From Sphingobacteriales bacterium (lineage in GTDB: Bacteria; Bacteroidota; Bacteroidia; Chitinophagales; Chitinophagaceae): a stretch of 64,000 nucleotides of DNA. The position numbers were made by a program, and so were the translations under genes. The first letter of the stretch is position 1; each line of letters opens with the position of its first letter. This document shows, in pieces, positions 48,384-58,711 of this stretch. The DNA lies in assembly GCA_003963365.1 (NCBI GenBank), contig RXJG01000002.1:513722-577721 (forward strand). Direction: 5' to 3'. The notes beneath the pieces were generated by a model, which saw only the letters and a list, made by a program, of their open reading frames with translations, made no database searches and was not told where the DNA came from.

Positions 48384-49133
48384 CTACCGAAAGAAAATAA
48401 ATACAGCCCCAATTAAGGTGAGTACGATCACCACTTTACGGTAACTGTCATCTTTAATGCGATTGACTATTTTAAGTCCTGACCAAAAACCCAGGAATAA
48501 AGCTGGTAATAAATACAGGTCAATTAAAAGGGTATCCTGTGTAATGTTTTTCCAATAAAATACCTGGAACGGCAGTTTGAATAAATTAATAACCAAAAAT
48601 ATCCACGCCGCTGTACCGATAAAATCATTTTTAGTCATTCGCATGGCAAGGAAATAAATATTGGAGAAAGCACCGGCTAAATTCCCCAGCATGGTAGTAA
48701 AACCTGACACCAATCCTGTACTTGCTACAAATAATTTATTATGCGGCACCTCTGCAATTCTTTTAAACTCCATCACCAGCATGATGATAACTGTTAGTAC
48801 AATGATCCCCGCCATAATTTTTCTGAAAACATTTTCATTCATATCCTTACCAGCAGCTACCCCAATTAAGATGCCTGCAGCCATCCATGGAATCAGTTTC
48901 CAGAAATGATTCCATTGTGCATGACGGTTGTAATAGAGCACAGCAGCAATATCAGCCGCACATAAAAGCGGCAATACGATTCCGGTTGATCCTTTGCCAC
49001 CAAATACCAGTGCCATGATAGTAACATTGAGCATGTCAATACCTTTCAGCCCGGCTTTTGCCAAACCTATTATAAAAGCACCGCTGAAGATTAAAATAAT
49101 ATTGAGTATACTGAATGAAGAAAGAATGCTCAT
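48384..49133 (-). CDS. sulfite exporter TauE/SafE family protein
   Basis: AFIIGLAKAGLKGIDMLNVTIMALVFGGKGSTGIVLPLL. Confidence 0.88.
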   Translation of the reverse strand: MSILSSFSILNIILIFSGAFIIGLAKAGLKGIDMLNVTIMALVFGGKGSTGIVLPLLCAADIAAVLYYNRHAQWNHFWKLIPWMAAGILIGVAAGKDMNENVFRKIMAGIIVLTVIIMLVMEFKRIAEVPHNKLFVASTGLVSGFTTMLGNLAGAFSNIYFLAMRMTKNDFIGTAAWIFLVINLFKLPFQVFYWKNITQDTLLIDLYLLPALFLGFWSGLKIVNRIKDDSYRKVVIVLTLIGAVFIFFR

Positions 49134-49153
49134 TGGCCATAAATTAAATAAGC

Positions 49154-50011
49154 CTAGATGTTGCTAATTATCGCTGCAGATTCGCAGATGAAATCTGGTG
49201 TAATGCCGGTTGATTTTATTCTTGTTTCCGCATCTGCCGGCAAGGTGGTACCGGTTAATACCAGCATTGTATCTAACCCAAATTTATTGGCGCCGATAAT
49301 ATCTGTATGCAGCGTATCACCAATCATCAGTATTTCACTCTTGGTTACGGGTTTAAAACTCCGCACATGATCGTATGCAAAAATGAAAATCTGTGAATCA
49401 GGTTTACCAAAACGGAGAAAGCGTTTGCCTACAATACTTTCAATCATAGTAGCAATGCCGCCAATAGCAATCGATACATTATTCTTGGTTACAGGATAAA
49501 TATTATCCGTGTTTGCTACAATGGCGGGGATAGTTCTTTGTCTTAGCAGGTTGACAGCTCTATTAATATCTCTATACCAGTCAAACCCTTCATCATCTAA
49601 TAATACGAGTGCATTTACTTCATTTATATTAGTTTCATCAATCGCACTAACAGGTAAGGTTTTTAAACCAGAGCTTTCAATATAGTGTGCCGAATTTTCT
49701 GTCCCGAGATAAGCAACGATTCCATCTTTCACTTTCAAATCTAAATATTCTTTCGCCAGCATTCCGGATGAAATGATATGGTCTGCATTAATTGGCTTTA
49801 ACCCTAATTTATTAAATGAAACGGCTAATTGCTCAGGGCTTCGGGATGCATCGTTGGTAATGATGAAATATTCTTTCTTTTGCTGAATGAGGTAATCAAA
49901 TGTTTTTTCAATACCGGGAATTAATCCTTTATAATTTTTAATGACTCCATAAGCGTCGAAAAAGATTACCTGGTACTTACTGATGACAGATTGAAACGAT
50001 GCAATTTCCAT
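49154..50011 (-). CDS. HAD-IIA family hydrolase (TIGR01459-like)
   Basis: IFFDAYGVIKNYKGLIPGIEKTFDYLIQQKKEYFIITNDASRSPEQ; MIGDTLHTDIIGANKFGLDTMLV. Confidence 0.88.
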   Translation of the reverse strand: MEIASFQSVISKYQVIFFDAYGVIKNYKGLIPGIEKTFDYLIQQKKEYFIITNDASRSPEQLAVSFNKLGLKPINADHIISSGMLAKEYLDLKVKDGIVAYLGTENSAHYIESSGLKTLPVSAIDETNINEVNALVLLDDEGFDWYRDINRAVNLLRQRTIPAIVANTDNIYPVTKNNVSIAIGGIATMIESIVGKRFLRFGKPDSQIFIFAYDHVRSFKPVTKSEILMIGDTLHTDIIGANKFGLDTMLVLTGTTLPADAETRIKSTGITPDFICESAAIISNI

Positions 50012-50015
50012 GAAA

Positions 50016-51062
50016 TTAATTTTTGATTTTAAGTGCTTTGATGATGACCTCAGGATCAAAATCACGGTCTACAGAAGGAAGATACGTTTCAAACGCTTCT
50101 GCTTTTAATGTTTTTGCATAGTGTTCGCTAAAGAAGTGGCGGCCATCTTTAATTACATAATTCAGAATAAAGAAACGGTACACTTCCCGCAGAAAACGGA
50201 TTTCATTTGCTGTTAAAGGATTTATTTTATGATATTCTTCCAAAAAAAGTATAAACCGGTCTTCCATCATGGGATTGATCAAATAACTGAATACTGTTTT
50301 GTCGCCAGCATCAGAAACTACCCGGCTGAAGAAATAAAAATCCATCATCCGGTAACTCACCCTGAACCAGTCATAATCCCAACGGGAATATAATTCCAGT
50401 TTATCTGTTACAGAGAAATTTCCAATGTTCCAGTCAATAAAAATAGGAATCATTTCAAATGAGGATGGATTGTATTTTAAACGGTTCTTTAAAAATTGTT
50501 CGCAGTGATATTTGAGATAGTCTACCTGTGTTTTTGTACCGAACTTTTCTTCATTTGTTTCTAACTGGTGCAGAAATTTGTTGATATCGCTTCTTAATGT
50601 TTTTGACGTTTTGGGCAATACATTTTTAACTCTTGAACAAGCTTTATGAAATTTGGCGATCTGCTGACCAAATTTTTTGATATGTTTTTCCTCTAATCTC
50701 CCCGGGAGTTTATTTAAAAAACGAACAGGGTTATAAAACACTACCCATGCATCTAATTTATTTTTCCGGTAACGGTAGATGTAAACACGATTGTTTTTTA
50801 AAAGCGATTTAGCAAGAAAATTTTCATAAGGATAAAGCAGGTTGTTACCCAGTGTATGAATGATGCGGTGGTCTTCCCTGAAATATTCATAGGCACCAAA
50901 GAGTGAAAGTTTTGCCACCACCATATCATCATCTTCAAAAGTGATACGGTAAACTTTATTGGTTGATACATTTACACTGATGTCTTCTATTGTTTTAATT
51001 TTCTTTGACGCATCATAACCGTTCCAGGCTGCTTCAATAATGGGTAAATAGTTTTTTGTCAT
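50016..51062 (-). CDS. phosphotransferase-like (APH/choline-kinase fold) protein
   Basis: FIDWNIGNFSVTDKLELYSRWDYDWFRVSYRMMDFYFF resembles an APH catalytic loop. Confidence 0.6.
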   Translation of the reverse strand: MTKNYLPIIEAAWNGYDASKKIKTIEDISVNVSTNKVYRITFEDDDMVVAKLSLFGAYEYFREDHRIIHTLGNNLLYPYENFLAKSLLKNNRVYIYRYRKNKLDAWVVFYNPVRFLNKLPGRLEEKHIKKFGQQIAKFHKACSRVKNVLPKTSKTLRSDINKFLHQLETNEEKFGTKTQVDYLKYHCEQFLKNRLKYNPSSFEMIPIFIDWNIGNFSVTDKLELYSRWDYDWFRVSYRMMDFYFFSRVVSDAGDKTVFSYLINPMMEDRFILFLEEYHKINPLTANEIRFLREVYRFFILNYVIKDGRHFFSEHYAKTLKAEAFETYLPSVDRDFDPEVIIKALKIKN

Positions 51063-51261
51063 GGCTGTTGTCAGGATAAAGGTTAAATGATTTTTATAAA
51101 TGCTGGTAATTGATTCTTGTTAGGGTACAATATTTTGATTGTAAATATACCTAACTGCGAGGTTTTAGCAAGCCCGGCTTTTTTTACCTTTCATAATATT
51201 AAATGCCTTCACCCTTATATTTTCTTGCCTAATTCTTATTTTTACAGGCTTTGTTTATTCA

Positions 51262-52140
51262 ATGATCAATTTCTTCGATAAAGTATTGAGCTATCCGCAG
51301 TTTTGCCGCCAGTTTACCTGTGGCGATTCGCTTATTACTGTGTTTAATTGCCCCGTGGAAGCAAGATTAATGCAACAGAAGTTTGCGGGTATATGGTCTA
51401 AATACAATTATATTTTTTATGTATTGCAGGGAAGAAAAACCTGGCATACACCACATGGCGTTTTTGAATGTGAAAGCGGCAGTTGCCTGTTTGTAAGAAA
51501 AGGGGCATCCATTGTGGAGCAGTTTAACGAGGAAGGGTTTTGTGTAGTTTTATTTTTTATTCCCGATGATTTTCTTTGTGAAACACTAAAGACCAAATCA
51601 AAACCAATTAACCGGAATAATAAAAAATTTTCACCCATTATACCACTTAATACCAGTGAAACGCTAAAAAGCTTTTTTGTTTCCATGTTTTCCTATTTCA
51701 GCGAAAACCAGGAACCAGACCAATCCCTGATTGAATTAAAATTTAAAGAACTGGTATTGATGCTGGCCGATAATTCCAATAATGCTGAGTTACTGGCTTA
51801 TTTCTGCTCATTGATACAGGAACCACAATCCGTATCACTGCAGCGTATTATGGAAGATAACTTTTGTTATAACCTTAGGATGGAAGAATATGCAGTACTG
51901 TGCAACCGGAGCCTTTCGGCTTTTAAACGGGATTTTAAAAAACACTTCAATAATACCCCGGGCAAATGGTTATTGGAAAAAAGACTGCAGCATGCCCACC
52001 ACTTGCTGCAATACTCAGGCAAAAATGTAAACGAAGCTGCTTTTGAAAGTGGCTTTGAAAACACCTCTCACTTCAGCCGTTCTTTTAAAGAGCGATTTGG
52101 TTATTCTCCTCTTACAGCAAAGACTGCTTTGTCAAATTAA
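51262..52140 (+). CDS. AraC family transcriptional regulator
   Basis: MEEYAVLCNRSLSAFKRDFKKHFNNTPGKWLLEKRLQHAHHLLQYSGKNVNEAAFESGFENTSHFSRSFKERFGYSP. Confidence 0.93.
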   Translation: MINFFDKVLSYPQFCRQFTCGDSLITVFNCPVEARLMQQKFAGIWSKYNYIFYVLQGRKTWHTPHGVFECESGSCLFVRKGASIVEQFNEEGFCVVLFFIPDDFLCETLKTKSKPINRNNKKFSPIIPLNTSETLKSFFVSMFSYFSENQEPDQSLIELKFKELVLMLADNSNNAELLAYFCSLIQEPQSVSLQRIMEDNFCYNLRMEEYAVLCNRSLSAFKRDFKKHFNNTPGKWLLEKRLQHAHHLLQYSGKNVNEAAFESGFENTSHFSRSFKERFGYSPLTAKTALSN

Positions 52141-52245
52141 TTGAACTTTTGAGCAATATTACTGGTCTCATCAGCAACAGTAAACAAAAGGTGGCAGTGT
52201 AGTTTTATGCCCGCAACATTCATTCATCATTTAAACTTTTAAACA

Positions 52246-53058
52246 ATGAACCCCAACAAAGCATTATGGGAAAAAGGAGATTTCACCCGCATTGCTGAAA
52301 CGATGCGCCAAAGCGGTGAAGAATTAGTTTCTTCAATCAATATTAAAAAAGGAATGAAAATTCTTGATCTTGGTTGTGGTGATGGCACCACCGCTATACC
52401 TGCTGCAAAAAAAGGGGTGGTGGTTATTGGTGTGGATATAGCGAGTAACCTGGTGGAAGCAGGAAACAGAAGAGCAAAAAAAGAAGGATTAACCAATTGC
52501 ATTTTTAAAGAAGGGGATGCTTCTGATTTAAGTGAATTGGTGGATGATAGTTTTGATGTAATAGTAACTTTCTTTGGAGCTATGTTTGCACCAAAGCCAT
52601 TTGATGTGGCAAAAGAGATGGTAAGGGTAACCAAACCCGGGGGCAAAATTGTAATGGGTAACTGGATTCCCGGCGACCCGACCCTGGTAGCTCAAATTTT
52701 AAAAACCTGTTCCGCTTACATGCCACCACCACCAGAAGGCTTTGTTAGCCCGGTGACATGGGGGCAGGAAGATAAAGTGGTAGAGCGGTTTACTAAAGCA
52801 GGTATTTCAAAAGAGAATATTTCCTTTGAAAAAGAAACCTGGACGTTTCGCTCTGCCGGTTCTCCCAAAGAATTTTTTTTATTATTCAAAAACTACTACG
52901 GGCCCACAATGAATGCTTTTGAAGCTGCTGAAAAGAACGGTAAGGCCGGGGAGTTGCAGAATGAACTGGAAAATCTTTTCAACAGTCAAAATAAAAGTGA
53001 CAAGGAAAATGAAACGGTCATTCCTGCAACCTATTTAAAAGTAACTGTGAATTGCTAA
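52246..53058 (+). CDS. class I SAM-dependent methyltransferase
   Basis: GMKILDLGCGDGTTAIPAAKKGVVVIGVDIA. Confidence 0.92.
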   Translation: MNPNKALWEKGDFTRIAETMRQSGEELVSSINIKKGMKILDLGCGDGTTAIPAAKKGVVVIGVDIASNLVEAGNRRAKKEGLTNCIFKEGDASDLSELVDDSFDVIVTFFGAMFAPKPFDVAKEMVRVTKPGGKIVMGNWIPGDPTLVAQILKTCSAYMPPPPEGFVSPVTWGQEDKVVERFTKAGISKENISFEKETWTFRSAGSPKEFFLLFKNYYGPTMNAFEAAEKNGKAGELQNELENLFNSQNKSDKENETVIPATYLKVTVNC

Positions 53059-53119
53059 ACAACTATTATCATAACAAGATAACAAACAAGCTGGCTTGAT
53101 TATATAGAGTGGATATAAA

Positions 53120-53157
53120 AAAGCAGGGCCATCAGCATTGATGGCTTTATTTTTTTT
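53120..53157 (+). terminator. Rho-independent terminator-like hairpin
   Basis: AAGCAGGGCCATCAgcatTGATGGCTTTATTTTTTTT. Confidence 0.7.
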
Positions 53158-53310
53158 ATGGTAGTACCGGTCTTCCCTTTATCAGCTGAACCTGCACTGA
53201 AAAAAAATCATTTTCTGCTGAAATTTTTTCAGTTGAAAAAGTCAAAATTTCTTTTTTTAACCCGCTGGCACCCGGTTTGAAAAGGCATCATTAAAATAAA
53301 AGGAGGTTTT

Positions 53311-53790
53311 ATGACAACCAGTATTATCAAAAGAAGTAACGGCACTACCAACACGCCGGCAAAAAATGTCAGCAGCTGGATGGACCAATTGCTGCAGGAT
53401 AATCTTAACCGTTTCTTTAATGATGATTTTTGGGGGTTCAACGGGCTTAACCAGCAGGTGAGTGTACCCGTTAACCTTCGTGAAACCGACAAGAGTTATG
53501 AAATGTCTATAGTAGCTCCCGGGCTGCATAAAGAAGATTTCAAACTCAATGTTACCAACGATTTGCTCACTGTATCTTATGAGCACAAAGATGAAAAGAA
53601 TGAAAAAGAAAAGCCGGATGGATGGTTGCGTACCGAATACCGCATGCAGTCATTCTCCCGCAGCTTTACACTGGATGACACGGTGGATGTAAACAAGATT
53701 ACAGCCAGTTACAACAATGGCATCCTTCATCTTACCCTTCCTAAAAAGGATACTGCACAACGGTTAAGCAGAACGATTGAGATTAAATAA
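53311..53790 (+). CDS. Hsp20/alpha-crystallin family protein (second paralogue)
   Basis: YEMSIVAPGLHKEDFKLNVTNDLLTVSYEHKDE...SFSRSFTLDDTVDVNKITASYNNGILHLTLPK. Confidence 0.93.
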   Translation: MTTSIIKRSNGTTNTPAKNVSSWMDQLLQDNLNRFFNDDFWGFNGLNQQVSVPVNLRETDKSYEMSIVAPGLHKEDFKLNVTNDLLTVSYEHKDEKNEKEKPDGWLRTEYRMQSFSRSFTLDDTVDVNKITASYNNGILHLTLPKKDTAQRLSRTIEIK

Positions 53791-53837
53791 AAGGGCGATT
53801 GCCTTATTCTTTAAGGTTTTGGAGTGAACGTTACGTT

Positions 53838-53876
53838 AAGGTGTCTGACATCTTCAGGAAGTTGGGCACCTTTTTA
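53838..53876. repeat. GGTGTCTGACATC-type palindromic repeat/possible terminator
   Basis: AAGGTGTCTGACATCTTCAGGAAGTTGGGCACCTTTTT. Confidence 0.65.
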
Positions 53877-53907
53877 ATTTCTCATCTTACCTTCGCTTAA
53901 AAAAAAT

Positions 53908-54939
53908 ATGGAACTGGGCATTAGTATGTTTGGCGATAATCATTATGATAAAAATGGTAAACCTTTATCAACCGGAGAACGTTTAAAAGAACTGATAGAG
54001 GAAATAAAGCTGATGGATGAAGTGGGATTGGATTTTTTTGGGATTGGTGAACATCACCGCCCAGATTATGCCGTATCTGTTCCTGAAATTGTATTGGCTG
54101 CGGCAGCTTCAGTTACAAAAAATATTAAACTTGGCAGCGCCGTTAATGTGCTGAGTTCATCAGACCCGGTAAGAGTTTATCAGAGTTTTGCCACGATAGA
54201 TTTACTAACGGATGGAAGAGCAGAACTGGTGGCAGGGCGTGGCAGTTTCATTGAGTCATTTCCATTATATGGTTATAATCTTGAAGATTATGATGCGTTG
54301 TTTGAAGAGAAATTAGATTTACTGGTAAAGATCAACCAGCAAAACCCCATTACATGGAAAGGAAAGTTCAGACCGGAACTAAGGGATCAACCCGTATTGC
54401 CCCGTGCAGTAAACAATCACCTTCGTATTTGGGTGGCTGTTGGTGGTACGCCTGAAAGTGTGGTTAGAGCAGCTAAACATGGGTTACCGGTTATCTTTGC
54501 TATCATCGGCGGCGATCCCGCACAGTTCGTTCCTTTGTTTGATTATTATAAAAAAGCCTGGATACATTTTGGGAATGATATTAATAAGTTGCAGGCTGGT
54601 GTACATATGCATGCATTTTTTGGCGAAAACAGCAATCAGGTATCTGATGAATATTATCCCGTGTATTCATCGCAAATGACAAGAATAGGGAGCACCAGGG
54701 GCTGGCCCCGGTATCAGCGTTCACAGTACGATACCGGCCGAGGCAAGAATGGGCATTTAATTATTGGTGATGTCAATGAAGCGGTTGAGAAAATTTTATA
54801 CCTGCAGGAAATCTTTGGCCTTACCCGCTTCTCCGCACATATGGATGTAGGAGGCCCCTCTCATCAATCGCTGATGAAGTCCATTGAAATTTTTGGAAAT
54901 AAGATTGCCCCTAAGGTAAAAGAAGCTTTAAAGAAATAG
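53908..54939 (+). CDS. LLM class flavin-dependent oxidoreductase
   Basis: ELGISMFGDNHYD, GLDFFGIGEHHRPDYAVSVPEIVLAAAASVTKNIKLGSAVNVLSSSDPVRVYQSFATIDLLTDGRAELVAGRGSF. Confidence 0.93.
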   Translation: MELGISMFGDNHYDKNGKPLSTGERLKELIEEIKLMDEVGLDFFGIGEHHRPDYAVSVPEIVLAAAASVTKNIKLGSAVNVLSSSDPVRVYQSFATIDLLTDGRAELVAGRGSFIESFPLYGYNLEDYDALFEEKLDLLVKINQQNPITWKGKFRPELRDQPVLPRAVNNHLRIWVAVGGTPESVVRAAKHGLPVIFAIIGGDPAQFVPLFDYYKKAWIHFGNDINKLQAGVHMHAFFGENSNQVSDEYYPVYSSQMTRIGSTRGWPRYQRSQYDTGRGKNGHLIIGDVNEAVEKILYLQEIFGLTRFSAHMDVGGPSHQSLMKSIEIFGNKIAPKVKEALKK

Positions 54940-54957
54940 TTACGGTATCTCTATTCT

Positions 54958-56256
54958 TTAATCTGCCAGCATAAAATCATGTTCGGCAGTTGGTGCGGCA
55001 CCTTCTTCGGGTACTGCTACCGGCTGACGATAGTAAGAAAGTACAGCACGGCGTAATTGCTCTGCCAGTACAAATTTTGGATTATCACTGCTGAAAACAA
55101 AGGCCGTTCTCTCGTTGGGATTATAATCTTTGGCACACAAAATATCGTAGAGGTGAAACAACTCTAATTTTCCAATACGGATGAGCGGTTTTCTTTTTAC
55201 GAGTATGCTGGAGAATACTTCCGTTTTTCTTTGTGTTTTAATACCAATACAAACACCAAAAGAACGGGTATCCTCATCATTTAGCCGTTTAACCAGTAAT
55301 TGCTTCAGCTTTAAGGCGTCGGGGTTATAATCTTCCACCTGAAAATTTAACTCGTTGGCTGCATGCCGTACATTTATATAATACCGGTCAAGTAAATCAT
55401 TCCATTGGTTACGGTTCTTTTCTTCTATGCCTTTTATCATAATGCTTTTCCACGGAGTGGAGCAAAGTTGTTCTGAGCCGGTACTGATGCAGAGCAAACA
55501 AACCTCTTTTAAAAATTGGATGCTGAAGAGCTCATCTCTTCTGTAAATGCCCAGCCAGTATTTATCACCATACCGGTTTAATCCCTCGTAATAAGGAAGT
55601 TTGAATGGTGGTAAAGCACAGGGAGCAGCTGCGGGTTTTGCATTAAATGTTTCTTTCTTTATCAGCGCATATAATTCATCACCACTGGCAGTTTCATTAT
55701 CATAAAATTTTTCTTTATGCTGAAGAATGTTTTCTTCAATATAATGACTCATTACCGGCAGGTCTTTTGTATGTACCACATCTTTCCATTCGTAAATAAT
55801 GTTTGTTTTGGGAAAGCGGATAAACAAATGCCAGAAATTGGTATCTGTAATGGAGGCCACCCAGTTGATATTACCGGTGAGCAGCGGGGTAAAACTTTGA
55901 TTACTGTCGCTGATATTGATTTTAAGCTGGGGTGGATAATCAAATGCTGAAAAAATTTCTTTATAGATATTTTCAGTAAGCCAGGTGTTGTTGATAAAAA
56001 CTTCTTCGGCAGGATAGGAGCTGATGATGTTTGGATAATTTTCTGTATTTACTTCGTAGCGGATGCCAAGTGCATCTAGTTCGGCGGTAAGGTTGTAAAC
56101 TTCTTCAATGCCCACTTCCAGCAAAAATTGCTGGCGTAAACCAAACTTGGCATACAACAATCTTGATTTTTCTGCTGCTAATAATATATTGTAAAATTCA
56201 GCGGGGTTGATGATACCTCCTTTGAAGTTAACCTTGATGATGTTAAAATTTTTCAT
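54958..56256 (-). CDS. hypothetical protein, possibly nitrite/sulfite reductase ferredoxin-like half-domain
   Basis: 432 aa; FGLRQQFLLEVGIEEVYNLTAELDALGIRYE resembles the ferredoxin-like half domain. Confidence 0.4.
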   Translation of the reverse strand: MKNFNIIKVNFKGGIINPAEFYNILLAAEKSRLLYAKFGLRQQFLLEVGIEEVYNLTAELDALGIRYEVNTENYPNIISSYPAEEVFINNTWLTENIYKEIFSAFDYPPQLKINISDSNQSFTPLLTGNINWVASITDTNFWHLFIRFPKTNIIYEWKDVVHTKDLPVMSHYIEENILQHKEKFYDNETASGDELYALIKKETFNAKPAAAPCALPPFKLPYYEGLNRYGDKYWLGIYRRDELFSIQFLKEVCLLCISTGSEQLCSTPWKSIMIKGIEEKNRNQWNDLLDRYYINVRHAANELNFQVEDYNPDALKLKQLLVKRLNDEDTRSFGVCIGIKTQRKTEVFSSILVKRKPLIRIGKLELFHLYDILCAKDYNPNERTAFVFSSDNPKFVLAEQLRRAVLSYYRQPVAVPEEGAAPTAEHDFMLAD

Positions 56257-56476
56257 TCCGGCTGTTTTAGATATTAGGTGGTAAGTGAATTACTGCTAAT
56301 ATCCGCTTTTTTCAAATAACAGTTGTTCATGTAAAGATTTGTTTTATAAGACGAGCACAGGGTCCGGTTCAGTTTCCGCTGGATGAAAAGCTTCCTCTCT
56401 CATTAATTAAGAATATTGTTCAATTCAGGGTGAAAGAAAATAAGGAAGGAACTATCAAATGGAGATCATGATATAA

Positions 56477-57325
56477 TCAATTTACTTTTTGCCTTTTTTT
56501 AAAGGCCGTTGGATTTTCCCCGGCAAAACGCTTAAATGTTTTATTGAAGTGTGACAGGTTTTCGAAACCACTGTCATAACAAACTTCCGTCACCGTTTTA
56601 TCCTGCAGCAAAAATTTCTTTGCCTGGTTAATTCGGTATTGATTAACAAAATCAGTAAAGGTGAGATGGGTTGATTTTTTAAAGTACCGGCAAAACGCAG
56701 CGGTAGTCAAATTTGAAAGTTTAGCTACTTTATTTACATCAATATTCTGCTGGTAATGATTCTCGATATAATGATAAATCTTATGCATCCGTTCCTGTTC
56801 TTTTAAAACAGAAGCATTGGCAATGGGTCTTGTTTTTAACGGAACCACTTCTTTGCTTTCGGCCAGTAGCTGGAATACCTGTAATAAAGCAATCAGCTGA
56901 TCAAAGTGCGACAGACCAGTAAGCCGTTTTAATTTTTCACCTGCTTTCTTTTTTGTTTCTCCATAAAAAGCTAATCCGCTTTTAGCTCTTTCAAATAAAT
57001 TATTGATAGCTGCAATTTCAGGCAATGCAAAAAAATGCTGACCTAAAAAATGTTCTTTCATCTGCACTACCACTGTTTCAACAATTGTCTTAACTCCATA
57101 ATCAAAATTCAGGTGGGGAATGTTTGGACCAATCAACGCCAGGTCACTTCCCTCATATTTGGAAATATGGTCACCAATATGACGGATGCCTTTCTCTGCT
57201 TCCACATAAACAATCTCATATTCAGGATGAAAATGCCAATAGAATAATTCATTCAGTTTTGGAGTAAGCAAAATTTTGAATGAACTGTCAATATCTGGTT
57301 TTATGGCTTCTCTTAGAACCCTCAT
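56477..57325 (-). CDS. AraC family transcriptional regulator with cupin-like N-terminus
   Basis: KVAKLSNLTTAAFCRYFKKSTHLTFTDFVNQYRINQAKKFLLQDKTVTEVCYDSGFENLSHFNKTFKRFAGENP; alternative start 57373. Confidence 0.92.
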   Translation of the reverse strand: MRVLREAIKPDIDSSFKILLTPKLNELFYWHFHPEYEIVYVEAEKGIRHIGDHISKYEGSDLALIGPNIPHLNFDYGVKTIVETVVVQMKEHFLGQHFFALPEIAAINNLFERAKSGLAFYGETKKKAGEKLKRLTGLSHFDQLIALLQVFQLLAESKEVVPLKTRPIANASVLKEQERMHKIYHYIENHYQQNIDVNKVAKLSNLTTAAFCRYFKKSTHLTFTDFVNQYRINQAKKFLLQDKTVTEVCYDSGFENLSHFNKTFKRFAGENPTAFKKRQKVN

Positions 57326-57454
57326 TTGTCCTTTATTAGTATTGTTAGCCCCAAATTTCTGGAAAAATGTCAATACAGCACAAAAACTGGCCAGTATAAG
57401 TGTAGAAAATGGGGTGTCGCTAATGCTAATTTTACATCAGAAACCAACTCGATT

Positions 57455-57652
57455 ATGAAAAAAGCTATAAGTAAATTACCAGCTTCAGAAGAAGCAATGC
57501 TGGTAGTACTCACTACTCAAACAAGCATTCAACAAACAACAACCCATCATCACAGCAAAACTGCTTGTAAGAATTTAACACCGTCGGGATATTGTACAGT
57601 CTGCAAAAGACAATGCCCGGCAGCAACTATCAATTCATCATTCAATCAATAA
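57455..57652 (+). CDS. small cysteine-containing hypothetical peptide
   Basis: MKKAISKLPASEEAMLVVLTTQTSIQQTTTHHHSKTACKNLTPSGYCTVCKRQCPAATINSSFNQ; position only, no family recognised. Confidence 0.35.
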   Translation: MKKAISKLPASEEAMLVVLTTQTSIQQTTTHHHSKTACKNLTPSGYCTVCKRQCPAATINSSFNQ

Positions 57653-57666
57653 AAATAATATCGCAT

Positions 57667-58650
57667 ATGCAACAGCAAACAATGGCCGCTACAATGGCTC
57701 CAACTATGATTCCCAATAATGCACATACAGACATACCGGGAAATCCATCCACTGCCAAAAGCAGTGCTACTAAATTAAATGACCGCAGCAATGGAAAACC
57801 ATTGAGAGTGTTAAGTGAAGATGATTGGAATTTCTGGATCACGAATGGATATATAGTTATTAAAAATGCAGTGCCAAGAGAACAGGCAGAAGCAACTGCA
57901 AAATTTTTATGGGAGTTTGAAGAAAAAGATCCCAATGATTCCAACACCTGGTATGCACCACCAAGAGCAGAAATGAAAATGAAAGAGTTGACCAATACTG
58001 GTATGGTGGAAGTGTACAATAACCAGCATTTGTGGAATAACCGGATGACACAAAAAGTATATGATGCATTTGCAGATATATGGGGCACAGAAAAGTTGTG
58101 GGTTACGATTGACAGGGCTAATTTAAATTTTCCTATTCGTCCCGGTTTTGAATACAAAGCATTTATTCACTGGGATTATGATCCGGAAACAAAACCGGTG
58201 AATGTACAGGGGGTATTGGCATTGGCTGATCAGACAGATGAAAATATGGGTGGCTTTCAATGTATTCCTGAATTGTTCCGGACCTATGATACATGGAAGT
58301 TAACACAGCCGGAAGACAGGGATCGTTTCAAACCCGATACAACAGGGTTTGAGCCGGTAAAAGTGAAAATGGAAGCCGGTGATTTATTAATATTCAACAG
58401 TCTTCAGCCACATGGCATAAGGGCAAATCGCAGTGAAAATAAAGTTCGCATTGCCCAATATATATCTATGATGCCGGCTGAGGAAGATAATGAAGCTTTA
58501 AAAGAATGGAGAATTAATTCATGGAAGAATCGTATTGCACCGGAAGGTTATGCCTTTCCCGGGGATCCACGTAAATGGGAGCAAACAAAATATGATACAG
58601 CCGTGTTAAACGATTTAGGTAAGAAATTATTGGGATTAGAAAAATGGTGA
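57667..58650 (+). CDS. phytanoyl-CoA dioxygenase family protein
   Basis: LSEDDWNFWITNGYIVIKNAVPREQAEATAKFLWEF; FIHWDYDP; AGDLLIFNSLQPHGIRANRSENKVRIAQYISM. Confidence 0.88.
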   Translation: MQQQTMAATMAPTMIPNNAHTDIPGNPSTAKSSATKLNDRSNGKPLRVLSEDDWNFWITNGYIVIKNAVPREQAEATAKFLWEFEEKDPNDSNTWYAPPRAEMKMKELTNTGMVEVYNNQHLWNNRMTQKVYDAFADIWGTEKLWVTIDRANLNFPIRPGFEYKAFIHWDYDPETKPVNVQGVLALADQTDENMGGFQCIPELFRTYDTWKLTQPEDRDRFKPDTTGFEPVKVKMEAGDLLIFNSLQPHGIRANRSENKVRIAQYISMMPAEEDNEALKEWRINSWKNRIAPEGYAFPGDPRKWEQTKYDTAVLNDLGKKLLGLEKW

Positions 58651-58711
58651 GTTACACTGAATGCTGAACGCTCAATGCTAAATGCTGTATCTTGAATGAA
58701 AATGGTAATTA

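Noticed and set aside
42307-53790. The two Hsp20 genes as a recent duplication
   Set aside because: Proteins are clearly divergent in sequence and length and lie 11 kb apart; ordinary paralogues.
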